Of a stretch of 64,000 nucleotides of DNA, positions 45,406 through 57,318 are shown one piece after another (positions within the stretch are counted from its first letter, which is position 1; every line of letters starts with the position of its first letter). The DNA comes from Epiperipatus broadwayi (Eukaryota > Onychophora > Udeonychophora > Euonychophora > Peripatidae), in the NCBI GenBank assembly GCA_028023455.1, contig JAQFVV010006203.1:5860821-5924820 (forward strand). Direction: 5' to 3'. The translations under genes and the position numbers were made by a program. The notes below the pieces were generated by a model. That model did no database searches. It was not told the DNA's origin and worked only from the letters and a program-made list of their open reading frames with translations.

Positions 45406-46620
45406 TTTAACTTTTATTTAAAGTTATGCAAAAATTATACAGTAAATATTATGCACATGCCTTTAATATCATTTATTGATATTTAAATAGGTTTCTTAAT
45501 GCATGTACTTCTCCCCGCCCCCATCTTGAAAAATAATATTAGAGAGGAGGGGTGTTTTTTAAAATAATTTTTCCCTCAAATTTCACAATTACTGGTATAA
45601 AATTCTCAATGCTGTATATTTAACTGTGTTATGTTATAAGAAGTAAAGTGCAAAATATGAGAATACATCTATATTACTAATAATGTTATTTCAGTAATAT
45701 TAAATAAATTATCAAATGGTTGTAATTCTAACATTTTTGACCACTTTTATTTTAAATTCTTTCTGTAACATACCCCCCCCCCATATTCTCAATATAGGAA
45801 AAGGTTAATAACTGATGTCTAATAAATGTAACCAATTTATTCTTCTATAATAAAATCATTGATAACTTATACACATTTTAATAAATTATTTTCAAATATT
45901 TTTTTGATAAAAAAAAACAAAATTAAACAGCACTGTGTACGAGTGAACATGCTTGGAAAAATGCATGCCCCAAACATCATCATGAAACTAATGTCATATA
46001 ATCAATAAACCAAGTGAAAAATTTGCTAATCACTTTGTGGAATGCATACTTTGAGAATAACCTTTCTCATCAGCTGCCTTGAAGCACCGTATGAAACGAA
46101 AATTAAGAAGGCATGCTTTATTGCAAATGACAACTGTGCAATAAACCAAAAAGAATCGTGCTTTGCAATCTCCAGAAAATGGTTGCTATGAAAGAAAATT
46201 TGCATAAATTTTGCATAAATCACCACTAAACTTCAATTAAAGTAGGCTATGAATATGGAGACTTAAGTTCTCTGAAAGCGCTTAGCCATATAACTCTTTA
46301 ATAATATTTTAGACAAGCTTCACTTTTTTGCGTAAAGTGCAGTTTAAATTACTAGCAACTATTCATAATATATTAAGAATGCTGAGTCAAGGGAGTGAAT
46401 AATTAACATAATGATATTTTCAAAATATTTCAATATTGGAAAACAGAAACCAAGGCAGAGTTGAATATGCTTATAGTAATTAAACATTGATCAGTAAAAT
46501 AACATTTAATTATGCAATTTATCAGATTAACACACTTAAAAATATGTATAACCAAACCTGAAAAGATATGTTGTATATTATACTACATATTTAAATATTT
46601 AGTTTAATGATCAAGATTTA
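45406..46620. other. AT-rich spacer; GC-richer non-coding patch at about 45935-46260
   Basis: The patch includes GTACGAGTGAACATGCTTGG and CAGCTGCCTTGAAGCACCGT, with a minus frame at 46026-46226 that I do not recognise. It may be a transposon fragment. The rest shows nothing. Confidence 0.35.
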
Positions 46621-46629
46621 CTACTAAAA

Positions 46630-47255
46630 GAAATTTATATGTTTGTTTGTGTTTGGCTGTAAGAAGTTGATTTAGAAAATACCATTACTTTGATAATCTG
46701 TTGATTTAACAATGGATACTATAATCATGTGGAGACTGGCAGCACTTCTCAAAATAAGCATTCTTCAGAGTGATTGATCAGAGTCCTCCCTTCCCCCAGC
46801 ATATGATGACCAGATAAAGTTTCACACATTGTGATTGGGTCTTACATCTCTCCAGACGGGGCTTACACCTCTCCTGGCTAAGTCCATTAACTTATTAAAT
46901 TATATGCTAATTAATAAAATGAGTTTATATATTTCTATCTTGGTTTGTATTTGAAATAAGCTGATTTAGGAAATAAAATTGTATTGATTGTTTAGGGTTT
47001 AAAATCAACATACTTGACATAATTTATATTTTTAATACAAGATGAATAGTTATTATATTTATATAGGAGATAGTTGGCACTTCAAGGCAACTGAGAAAAA
47101 TAATTGATCTTGAAATGTGCATTTTGCAGGATAATTGGACAATTTGTTTCATAATGTAGTAAAAGGACAACAATTTGTATCATTCACTGTGAATAAAGCT
47201 TACATCTTTGTACATCTGTTTACATATTATTTTTAAGTATGTTAATCTATTAAAT
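46630..47255 (+). repeat. Repeat family with units of about 300-330 bp, tandem dimer (copy A)
   Basis: Unit boundaries are near 46636 and 46919. Both units run from TTTATATNTTTNTNTNTTGG through a T/AGCTGATTTAG block, then AGACTGGCAGCACTTC or AGTTGGCACTTCAAGG, to GTGATTGGGTCTTACATCTC or GTGAATAAAGCTTACATCTT. The same family occurs at 53891-54560. Confidence 0.7.
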
Positions 47256-47339
47256 TATATATGTAAAACATATAGAGACCTTAAATATTCCACTACAGGA
47301 TAATGTATTTTCAGTAGCATTTTATAGAAAAACAATGAG

Positions 47340-47560
47340 GAAAAAGACAGAACCCAATAGGCTTGCCATTTGCCAGATAATAAGAGTAATTTCCATTATT
47401 GCTTTATTCTTTAAATAAATATACATAGAAATCCATTTACCAACCAATACAGGATGTTAGCAAGATTAGTTATGGGCTTTCCGCTTGAAACAAAAATACC
47501 AGTCTGATGGGATAAATTTTTCAAGTTTACTCAATTATTAAACCCAAATCATAAAATATA
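47340..47560 (+). repeat. Dispersed repeat related to 61235-61445
   Basis: AATAGGCTTGCCATTTGCCA, ATCCATTTACCAACCAATAC, AGGATGTTAGCAAGATTAGT and ACCAGTCTGATG have ordered counterparts at 61270-61430. Similarity is weak to moderate by eye. Confidence 0.5.
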
Positions 47561-47999
47561 GCACTATATATATATTGCAGCTGAAAGGAGTTTGCTATTA
47601 ACTGAAAGGAGATCCTTTGATTACTCTTGGATGCCTTAAGGGAACCAAGCAGGGCAAATTCCTAATGTACACTCCATATGTTCTTGTCATATTCATATAG
47701 TATATGAACATGGATGGGCTCCTCACCAACACTCATTAGCCAGCATGGTGAGTTTATTGGCTTTTTACCTCTGAGTTTAAGATCAAGAAACACCATGGTC
47801 TTTCTTCTCAGTTTCCTGATAAGGCAAAATGAATGTATGTGTAAATGATAAATATTTTTCCAATAGATATATACAATCATGACAGACAAAAATAAGTCAT
47901 GTCCCTTATTCCCAGGAAACTGTAAAGTCAACAACCAAGGCAGCTGTTGGTGACTGAAGATGGAGAATGTTAAGAATCCCCTGATTGTGGACCCAGACT
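47561..47999. other. GC-richer sequence upstream of the RTE copy, unassigned
   Basis: It may be the 5' untranslated part of the RTE element or an unrelated fragment. The minus frame at 47662-47934 has no recognised relative. Confidence 0.35.
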
Positions 48000-48151
48000 G
48001 CCACTTTCAAGGGAAGGAAGATTGCAAGAATTAGAGGAATAGTCTTACATTAAATGGGACATTATTTGACTTTGTGAAGTTAGAAGAAAAGGTAAAAGAG
48101 TTAATTGATTTTAAAAAGTGGACATGTACTCTACTATAAAGACACTATATT

Positions 48152-48700
48152 GGAAATACAAGTGGAGTAGGATTCATTATAAATAAAAAGTGGAAGAACA
48201 ACATTGTGGAGATTGGTGGTGTATCAGACAGAGTGGTAAGATTAGTTATACAACTTAATACAGATACTAAATGCTGATGATTCAGGTTTATGCCCCAACA
48301 AGTTCTCATAGTGATGAAGTAGTAGAAGATTTTTATATGAATATACAAAAGGCTTTTGATCCAAGTAAACGAAATTTTAAAATTGTTATGGGAGACAAAT
48401 GAAAGATGAAAGTGCTGTAGGTAATTTTGGTTATGGTAATAGAAATGAGAGAAGTCATAGACTTGTGGAGTTTGCAGAAAAAGAAAAACTTTATATTATG
48501 AATTCTTTTTTTGAGAAAAATGTTAAAAGGAAATAGACATGGAAGCATCCAAATGAAGGTACAGCACAATTGGATTATATTTTGACTAACAGAAAATACA
48601 TATTTCAAGATTGTAATGTTCTTAATAAATTTAACACAGGAAGTGATCATCAAGTAGTAAGATGTAAGTTATGTGTTAATGCAAAACTAGAGACAAAAAT
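48152..48700 (+). pseudogene. RTE AP-like endonuclease domain, broken
   Basis: Conserved pieces across shifted frames are GNTSGVGFIINKKW, then QVYAPTSSHSDE-type sequence near 48280, KIVMGD near 48385 (followed by a stop where an Asn would be expected), WKHPNEGTAQLDYILTNRKY near 48540, and the C-terminal GSDHQVVR near 48645. GD, LDYIL and SDH correspond to the catalytic framework of AP-type LINE endonucleases. Several frame changes and stops make it inactive. Confidence 0.82.
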
Positions 48701-48820
48701 TATTAAGAAAAACCAATATTTACAGTTGATATTCCTAATCTTCAGAAACACTCTAATGAATTTAAATTAGAACTTACAAATCGGTTTCAAGTATTAGTAG
48801 ATTTTGAACATGATTCAGAT

Positions 48821-49492
48821 TTGAATGAAATTAATAAGAAAATAACTGATACACTTTTCAAAGCCGCAACAAAGATAGCTGGTAGAAAAAAGCAGCAATT
48901 GACCAATAAAATTTCTACTGAGCCTAGAGAATTTATGAAAAAAAGAAGGAATATGAAGATATACAAAAATGATGCATTAAAAAGGATTGAATATCTCGAA
49001 TTTTGTAAAATGGTGTGGAAAAGAGTTGAAAACTATATAAGAAAGTATAACTGTGAACTACCAAGGAAAGCTGTAGAAGAGAATAAAAGTCTCAAGAGTG
49101 TAAAACAACATTTTGGTATTGGTAGGAAATTTATATCTGCAATAAGGAAAAAAGATGAAACTATTACTAAAAAGAGAGATGACATCATGAAATGGGTAGA
49201 AGACTTCTATCAAGAATTATATAGTAATAAAGAACAAGTACCTCCTATATCTATTATATCTTCCAAATTGCCCAGAATTTTAAATGAAGAAGTGAGACAT
49301 GCAATTAAATTTATGAAGAAAGGAAAGGCTCCAGGCAATGATGGAATTATAATTGATATATTAAAAGAAGCAGGTGAAGAAATAGAAATTTTTTTAGCAA
49401 AGTTATATACCAAATGTCTAAATGATAAAGATGTACCAGATGATTGGAAGAATGCAGTATTAATATTAATATTTCAAAAAGGTGATAAATAA
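48821..49492 (+). pseudogene. RTE ORF segment: connector plus start of the reverse transcriptase
   Basis: An open frame of 223 codons with a basic connector ends in [20 protein letters not shown], the fingers motif of LINE reverse transcriptases. It stops at TAA 49490-49492 right after FQKGDK. The next in-frame residues beyond the stop are RNYRPISLLS, so the stop is a premature one in a once-continuous ORF. Confidence 0.88.
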
Positions 49493-50484
49493 GATATTAG
49501 AAATTACAGACCTATCAGCCTTTTATCAGTTTTATACAAAATTTTTACCAAGATAATTACAACTTGTCTACAAAGAACATTGGATTTCCACCAACCAAGA
49601 GAACAAACTGGATTTAAAAGTGGTTTTAGTATAGTAGATCATATCCAAGTATTGAGAGAAGTTATAGAAAGGACAGATGAATATGAGTTGCCATTATACC
49701 TTTGATTTGTAGATTATGAAAAGGCACTTGATTCTATAAACTTTTCTTCAGTGATTAAAGCATTGGATCATCAAGGTATAGATTCAGGATATTGTCATAT
49801 TTTAAAAGAATATTTATAAAAATGCAACAGCAACAATTAGATTACATAATAATACTAGGAAAGTCAATATTGAGATGGGTGTGAGACTGGGTGACTCCAT
49901 ATCTCCAAAACTTTTTATAGCAGTTGCAAGGAGTATTTTTTGGATTAAAATGGGAATCTAAGGGAGTGAAAGTAAATGGAGATTATTTAAGTCATTTAGA
50001 TTTTGCAGATGATGTAGTTGTTTTTGCAAATAATGCTTTAGAGCTGCAGGAAATGTTGCAGGAGTTATCAGATGAAAGCAGGAAAATAGGACTAAAGATA
50101 AATGTTAAAAAGACTAAAGTAATGTTCAATGGATTTTTTCAAAATATGAAAACAAAGATTGATTATGATGAGTTAGAAGAAGTTAACAGCTACAAATATC
50201 TTGGTCAGATTATTAATACAGATGGAAACATAATGGATGAAATTAATCATAGAATTAGACTTGGTTGGAGTGCTTTTGGTAGAAATAACCTGATACTAAA
50301 AGGAAATATGCTTATGTGTTTGAAAAGAAAGGTTCTTAATAAATGTGTTTTACCAGTTCTTACTTATGGATCTGAGACTTGGACACTTAATAGAAGAGTA
50401 ATACAGAGACTTCAGACCACTCAAAGAAGTATGGAGAGATGTATGTTAGGAGTAACAAGAAAAGATCGAAAACACAATATATAG
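49493..50484 (+). pseudogene. RTE reverse transcriptase palm and C-terminal part, broken
   Basis: After the stop at 49490 come RNYRPISLLS, EQTGFKSGFS and FVDYEKALDSI (motif A, catalytic Asp, preceded by a TGA at 49703). Then come VRLGDSISPKLF (motif B, Q replaced by L) and, in a shifted frame open from 49924 to 50484, HLDFADDVVVFANN (motif C) and YKYLGQIINTDGN. The post-RT region continues past 50484 as KWKWAGHISRRDDNRWTIEI. The 3' frame of 186 codons is intact. Confidence 0.9.
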
Positions 50485-50740
50485 GTAAGAGAACAAACAG
50501 GTGTTATTGACCTCAGTGAAAAAATTAAAAGACTAAAATGGAAGTGGGCTGGACATATTTCTAGAAGAGATGATAATAGATGGACAATTGAAATCTTAAA
50601 CGGGATTCCAAGAGATTGTAAAAGACCACATGTGAGATGGATTGATGAAATATGAAAGTGTGCAGGGATGATGAGGAGAAGAGAAGCTAAAGATCAGAGA
50701 AGATGGTTTGAGCTTGGAGAGACCTTCATTCTGCAGTGGA

Positions 50741-50773
50741 CTGATAATGATTGATGGTGATGATGATGATGAA
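50741..50773 (+). repeat. TGATGA-type microsatellite at the LINE 3' end
   Basis: CTGATAATGATTGATGGTGA followed by TGATGATGATGA ends the RTE element. The 42285 copy has only CTGATAATAG-like remains at the same place. Confidence 0.85.
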
Positions 50774-51116
50774 TGTGAATTTATATGAACAAATATAATC
50801 ATACATATTTGTGCTTTTATATTACAATTATTAAGTTGTTTTTAATAAATATTTGGAAATGTCAAAGCATGGATTAAGAATAAATAGTTTAAAATAAGAT
50901 GATACAACAATCATTGAAAAAGATGAAAAAAAATTAAAATCAACATTAGAGATCCAAAATGAAAAAGCAGTAAGATATGGACTATATTAATTTTAATGAG
51001 ATTGTAAATAATTTTATGACATCAAATATGTAATACTAAGAACATAATCTTATTTCATGGAACAATTAAGTCCAAATACCTTACTAAGACAATTTGCTGA
51101 TGGAATCCTCAAAGAA
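50774..51116. other. AT-rich intron, nothing assigned
   Basis: No gene or repeat recognised. Confidence 0.4.
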
Positions 51117-51243
51117 TCATTTAAATGAAACTGTAAATAACAATCACCTTTTGTTATATTAATGTCATATTTTATATGACAAAATAGATTGGCAGTAATA
51201 TAACAAAAAGTGGGTGTTATTTACAGATTTATTTAAATTATGT
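51117..51243. repeat. Short foldback element of about 127 bp
   Basis: CATTTAAATGAAACTGTAAA followed by TAACAATCACCTTTTGTTAT mirrors the reverse complement of the right arm (AATTTAAATAAATCTGTAAA, TAACACCCACTTTTTGTTAT). The loop is about 35 bases and contains its own GTCATATTTTATATGAC palindrome. Confidence 0.82.
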
Positions 51244-52071
51244 TTTGAAGTTCTTGCTTGTAAATTATCTTAGTGATGTATTACAACTTGCTTTTTCTGT
51301 GAAATAGGATATGGACTATGTATAAAGATAGTCAAACAAAAATGATAATGTTTAGAAAAAAGAAAAAAAAAATCAAAATTGATAAATCCAAAATAGGCAT
51401 CTTTAAAAGTATCATATATCTTGAAAATAATATTAGCCATGAACTTGATTCTATAAAAAATTAAGAATATGTACAATCCATGTATAGCATTTGTAATAAC
51501 AAAGACATTAGGTTATAAATTAAAAAATATATAATTAAAATATATAGGGTGATGACAAAACATTCAGTGACCGGAATCTTGACATACATTAAGACTTACC
51601 ACTGATTCAATTAATTATAGGTTGACTAGTCTACATAATAGCTTTTTATACATTTTCTCATTTGTTATCTGGTGTAGTAATGAATGACAAATGGGGTAAT
51701 CATTGCAAAAAGAGAGAAAAGATGTTTTAATAATAAATTTAATAATAGCATTTTTTATCCAAGCACTGGCTCAATATTTAGTGGTAGAATAAGTAAATAC
51801 TAAAAAAATTGTTTTAGGCACATATGTATTTCATTCCTAAGTAATGTTAGTAAGCATTCCAAATTGATAGCTTATGAAAATAATTGTAGATCTAATTTTT
51901 CATTGATGATCATAAGTTAGATTATTGCTGAAGATCACTGCTAAATAGCATGGGAAAGAATCTCATTTCATTCATAATTTAATTGCATTATATTCAGTTT
52001 ATATTTCTTGTTGTTTAAATGAAAGACTAACTATACTACTTTAATGGAATTAGAAATAAAACCACAATAAA
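51244..52071. other. AT-rich intron, no gene
   Basis: The minus frame at 51270-51476 is unconvincing. No repeat recognised. Confidence 0.4.
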
Positions 52072-52322
52072 ATGTGATATGTTGGACTATTTTCATCATT
52101 TATGAGAGAATGTTGAATGCATAGAAAATTTTAAACTTTATTTAAACTTTCCAAATACAATCAACTTGTTAGTAATAACACACAAATACTATAACCTGTA
52201 TTGTCTATTTGTGTGTTATTACTAACAAGTTGATTGTATTTGGAAAGTTTAAATAAAATTTAAAATTTTCTATACATTCAACATTCACTCATAAATGATG
52301 GAAATAATCCAACATATCACAT
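52072..52322. repeat. Foldback element: arms of about 117 bases, 17-base loop
   Basis: The left arm ATGTGATATGTTGGACTATT through CAACTTGTTAGTAATAACAC to CACAAATA (52188) is mirrored by TATTTGTGTGTTATTACTAA (52206) to about 52322. Only a handful of mismatches are visible, so the element is young or maintained. No coding was found. Confidence 0.92.
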
Positions 52323-53890
52323 CTTGTAATATACCATCATTACAAACCTTCAGACAAAAACCACAATATTTAAAAAATATTTCAAAATATTCATATTTTT
52401 ATTCAAAGACTTTTTTATATTTGAGAAATGATTTCTGTGTGTGTATGTATGATGCTAAAAAATTATCTTTAACATAGATAAATTTTTCACTTTTTTTTTC
52501 TTCTGAAAAACCATAGATATATGTCATAAATTGATTAAAGAAACTATTTTTTTATCATTAGAACATATATAACAGATAAGGGAAATATTCTTTACTTATT
52601 GATAATCAGCCATACTCAAGCTCAAACTAGTTTTGTTATATGACCAAATCTAAATATTGCAAAAGAATAAACTGAATTTTTGAAAGACAGATAGATATCT
52701 TACCCAAAGCAAACCACAGGTTCATTAGTTTGCTAGAATTATAAACATATGTTCAGTATAGTAAACTTAACAGCAATAAACATTATTTAAACAAAGTCAT
52801 AATTGTACATTATATTCTGAAGTTGTGAAGTAATCTATGGATATTATTTTTTTCTACTTTTTTATATAAATACTATATTTTTTGTAATTTATGCTTATAA
52901 TCATACTTATTTTATTATAACAACTAATTCTAATTTTCCTAAAATAAAGCCATATACCTACTAAGCTACAGGCATTTTTACAAGAGAAAAAATAGAACAG
53001 ATAATAAGTATTATGACTATTCTCGTTAATATTGTATATTGTACTAAATTGAGAAAACAATTTCCCCTATGTAGAAATGTGATATATATATACACTATGA
53101 AAAAATTTTTAGTCTTTGATCCTATTACTTTTTCTCTTTGCTCTTAGATTTATTTATTTTTTTTTGCTATTATTTTAAAATACATTTTATTTTTTAATAA
53201 ATTACAATTTATTATAATTACTTTGCATAATACTTTATTTAAAATAATTATTGTTAAATATTATTTATTAAGAAAAAACATATTTCAAAAGAAGAGCATT
53301 GAAAACTAATGAGACTGCTAGTAAAACAAATGTGCTCAGTGAAGAAGTAATATTTTAGAGTAAAGAATTACCTCAGGTAAGTCATGTCATATACCATTCT
53401 CTTTAGAATTTGAAAAGAAATATAATGAACCTGGCTATAAAAATGTACAGTTCAATCATAGCACATGGAGCATTCATTATTTGGTCATTTATATCATGTA
53501 AAAAAATTGGCCAAACAGCCTGAAAATACACATTAAAGAATAATCTCTCATTGTTAGCTGCATTGGAGTGCTACTTATAACTTACTAAAATATGTGTAAT
53601 TACTCATGTTATAATAATAACAAACAAACATGATGCTAAAGCATGAATATTCAGTACTGAATTTTTTCTATAAATCAGTTTGTTTTAATATGACTAAATA
53701 CTAACAAATGCAGAGTTACATAAATTCTTTTTATTAATAAAAATAATGGAATGGCTTGGCAATTTACAAAAAGTTTGAACATTGAAAGAGATAAAACTGG
53801 ACTACGATCCACAGATCTTGGCTTCCATAGTCCACCACTTTGTTACTGCATTAAACAGTTAATTAAATCTTAATTATTAAACTCATTAAT
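52323..53890. other. AT-rich intron without recognised genes
   Basis: Frames at 52295-52477 and 52854-53060 look random. A weak tRNA-like trace at 53800-53860 (minus GTGGTGGACTATGGAAGCC, GGATCGTAGTCC) is not called. Confidence 0.4.
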
Positions 53891-54560
53891 AATATGAGTT
53901 TATATAACTTTGTTTTGTTTAGTGTTTACTTATGCTGACATAGGGTGATTTACAGAAAAATTGCAGTATTGAATTTTCATGCTTTAACATCATATTGTTT
54001 TGTTCATTGTTATATAAAATAAGAAATTGCTATATTTTTATGGATTGCCGCTGGAAGTACTTTAAGACTGTTGACAATGAGAAGTTATTCTCAAAATGTA
54101 TATCCTGCAGAGTGATAGGCCAAATTTTTTACATGGTATATCCAAATAACAATTATTTCTAAGTTGTTAATATATTAATTGCATATTTTAGAGCAAAGTT
54201 TATTGATTATAGTTTAATTAAGGAAATAAGTTTATATAACTCTGCTTTGGTTAGTGTTTACCCATATTAAAATAGGCTGATTTATAAAAAGACCAAAGCA
54301 CTAAATATTCATACATTAATACCATGTTGGTTTGATTATTGTTACTAATATAAAATGAATAGTTGCTATATTTAGGTTAAGTCCTCTAAGACTATTGACA
54401 ATGACAAGTTACCCGCAAAATGTACATCTTACAGGGAAAGTGGCCACTTTTTAATATGATATGATGATCAGATAATAAATGTTTTACCTATTGTGATTGA
54501 AGCTTATATCTCTATCTGAAGATTTATTTACACACACAGTGAATCCTATGAAAGTTGCTT
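53891..54560 (+). repeat. Repeat family with units of about 336 bp, tandem dimer (copy B)
   Basis: The unit starting ATGAGTTTATATAACTTTGT near 53895 repeats at 54231 as ATAAGTTTATATAACTCTGC. Shared blocks include TTAGTGTTTAC, AGACTGTTGACAATGA / AGACTATTGACAATGA, and AAATGTATATCCTGCAGAG / AAATGTACATCTTACAGGG. It is the same family as 46630-47255. Confidence 0.8.
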
Positions 54561-56944
54561 CGGTAAAATTTCAGTTTTCCATAATTGTTATTTAGATTCT
54601 TGAATTTTTTTTTTTTTTTGGAAGAGTATTCTGTCAAACAAATTAATAATTTTTAGAATGAGAGAGCCTTTCCAGAGTTAAAATCTGAGCTCAGATTGAT
54701 AAAGGTAAAACCAGAATTTAGTTTCTTTTAGAGAAATCTTTTGAAATCTCATTCCAATTACTGTTGCATTTAATCTATTGCTAGGACATCCAATTAGAAA
54801 TCAAAGAAACTTAAAAATATTAAATCACAAAATCAATTAAAAATTATAGTAGTAAATATATTCCTCAAATATAACACAATAATTATAGTAATAATAACAA
54901 TTTTATATATATATAAAAAAAGCAAGGATACCTTAAATCAGAGTGTAACCATGGTGACAAAAAAATTGGTGAGAACCTTGCTGAAAAGAATCTGCAACAA
55001 TTGCAATAAATGTTTAAATATTTTTAAAGTAAATTTAAATTTATCTGGCAATACTGAAAGTTTTAAGAAACTTCATGCTGTGATTCAATAAAACAATTCT
55101 ATCCATGCCACATGCAGTGCAAAAGTATTTTGCATGCAAAAAAGATTAAGTGTTCAATATGCATGCCCAAAATATGTTCTACTTAAGGCCACTAAGGCAA
55201 TCTTGCTTCTAAATTTAAATAAGCTTAGAAAATGCATATATTCAAAATTGGATACATACCTTTTATATATGTGTGAATGTATCTTTGAATGAATGTGTGT
55301 AAACATAACTTTAGAATCTATCACAAATGATGAGTCATGCTTTAACAGAAAAATGCATGTTCTATGAGTACATTGGTCAAATCTTTTCTGGTATTGTAGC
55401 TGTGTCAATTTAAAGCATTTAGGATTTGCAGCATAAAGAGCAGTAAGTGTACCTTTATTATCATATGCATGTGTGTGTGAGCAATTCCATATTAGTAATC
55501 ATTACAGCAATAAATATTAAACCTAAATATAAATAGATGTAAATCTGAAGTTTCAATAAGTATAATTCTTCCATCTTATGGAAACATTATTACAGTTCTT
55601 CCATCTTATCGAAACATTACTCTACTAATATCAACAGTTAACTGCTTAAAATTAGTTTAAATATTAAATGCAGTATGATAAGTAATAAAATGAAATTATC
55701 AAGAAATTCAAAATAATTTGTAAACAGAAAATTTTTGCCAGAGTGAGCATTAGCTAAATGGTAATAATATTTGAAGAAGCAGTTAGGATCACAGTTGCTA
55801 ACCTATACAAGTAAGGCTCAATATAATAATTCTAATGGATAAAGAGTTTGTCTTTTAAAGTAGCTAGATCATATTTAACATGAGAGTAGCTGGGTGGAAA
55901 AAAGTATGTATGCCACCCTTTCATTTTGGAGATGCAGTTGAGAAAAAAGCCAAAAAGGAATCTTTAATTTTTTTAAAATAATTTAAAATAGACCAGGAAC
56001 AGACTTTATAATCTTGATAAAATTATTTATTTATTTTTACATATTATTTGTAATCTTTTTTTTTAAATCTTATTAAAACAAAAAGTTCATGAAGGCACTC
56101 CTAATAGTTAATAAGGTAGACTGAATTTTGGTTCATTATTTCATTTTCGGTAAAATTGATGATCTTTTCAAGTCAAGTTAGCAAATTAATATTCCTTGTA
56201 TTATTATTTGTTGTCTTCTAATATTTTTCTTCTTTACTAAAATTTTATTTCAAAGCTAATTTATGTTCATTTTGACAAAAATATCTTAAACTTTATTTAG
56301 AATTAAGTTTATATTCCTTTGCATATACATGTATGTGTAAGATTATTTTGATGTATTGATTATTCACGCTTATATAATATATGGCTCATGATAAGATAGA
56401 TGGAAAATGGATTACTGAAATCCATCTAAATTTTTTCAGATATAAGATATATTCAAGTTAAATTTTCATATTTTCTTTAGCAAAAAAAAAAAAAAAAGAA
56501 GAAGAAGCTTTGATGAATGTTCCAAGTTAAGTTGAATTCATTTTTCAATTGAGCAGATCTATTAACTTCTTATTTATTCCATATCTAACTGTTAAGATTT
56601 GGCTATAGATAAATTTTAAAATGAAATTAAGTAATGGCTATTCTTATAGTCAATGCCATTAATTAAACTTTAAAAAAAAAAATTAGTTATTATTATTGTT
56701 ATAATTATTATCTAAATAATATTAATAAGCAAAGGAAATGTTAAACCATATTATTAAATGTTTAACAACTTATTACAAATAGAATATTTTATTTACCACT
56801 CCCACAAAAAAAAAAAAAGGTTCCTTTCTATTTCCATAACTGTTAGCTGCAGCTATTGTTAAAATTTTAAAGTTGTCGGTTAATATCCCACAATTCCACT
56901 GTTCCAAGCTTTAAAAATAATGGGGAATCGATATAATTCCTTAC
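54561..56944. other. AT-rich intron; a small 33-bp tandem duplication at about 55566-55625
   Basis: TTCTTCCATCTTATGGAAAC is followed about 33 bases later by TTCTTCCATCTTATCGAAAC. No exon is seen, and the frame at 55154-55408 (minus) is unsupported. Confidence 0.45.
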
Positions 56945-57316
56945 CAAAAGATAGAGTATCGGTTCCAGTACTATTTTCTGATTCATCCAAATGAATTATT
57001 CTGTGTTCTTCACTATTTTTCAATTCATTTAATTGATTGTGAACAATTTTTTTTTTAATCATGACTGGATATGTCATTTTAATATGCCCATGAGATTCAT
57101 TGAGTTTCTCTTGATATTGAGTCATAAAAGAGGTAGAGTTAGAATGGACATAAATGTCCTCATTATGTACGACTTTATCTGCATTTTGATAATAATAATA
57201 ATTATTATCGAAATTGGAAATAGTAGCTTCTGTTAGATCAGGCAATGATGAAATGAACTTGATACGAGACATCTTCACTTTAGATAATGAAGTATCATCT
57301 TCAAACCCTCTGGGCT
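56945..57316 (-). CDS. Most upstream visible exon of the large minus-strand gene (124 codons)
   Basis: The acceptor is TTTTCTTAG (AG at 57318-57317) and the donor is TTTTG|GTAAGG (GT at 56944-56943), the strongest donor of the set. The exon is 372 bases, phase 1 at both ends. The peptide begins PRGFEDDTSLSKVKMSRIKF, then ISSLPDLTEATISNFDNNYY with a Tyr run, later SHGHIKMTYPVMIKKKIVHN, and ends STGTDTLSF before the split codon. It is Ser/Asn/Glu-rich, has no transmembrane or catalytic motif, and lacks the tryptophan motifs of the other exons. The apparent upstream extension of the frame (LFLCVYVYLVV...) is intron. It has the same strand, phase and splice style as the downstream exons, so the same gene is inferred. 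The 32-kb gap leaves that unproven. Confidence 0.75.
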
Positions 57317-57318
57317 CT

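Larger units (their letters stand above)
48000..50773 (+). mobile_element. RTE-clade LINE, nearly complete but inactivated
   Basis: In order it carries an AP-type endonuclease (about 48150-48700), a connector, the reverse transcriptase (about 49280-50250), an RTE-type C-terminal region (about 50480-50660) and a 3' tail of TGATGA-like microsatellite at 50741-50773. That simple-repeat 3' end, in place of poly-A, is typical of RTE elements. There are stops at 49490-49492 and 49703-49705, and frameshifts in the endonuclease and near 49920. It lies antisense to the host gene, in its large intron. The 5' boundary is uncertain. Confidence 0.9.

Noticed and set aside
47662-47934. Minus-strand 90-residue frame upstream of the RTE
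   Set aside because: No domain, and it lies in repeat-rich DNA. It is more likely a chance frame.
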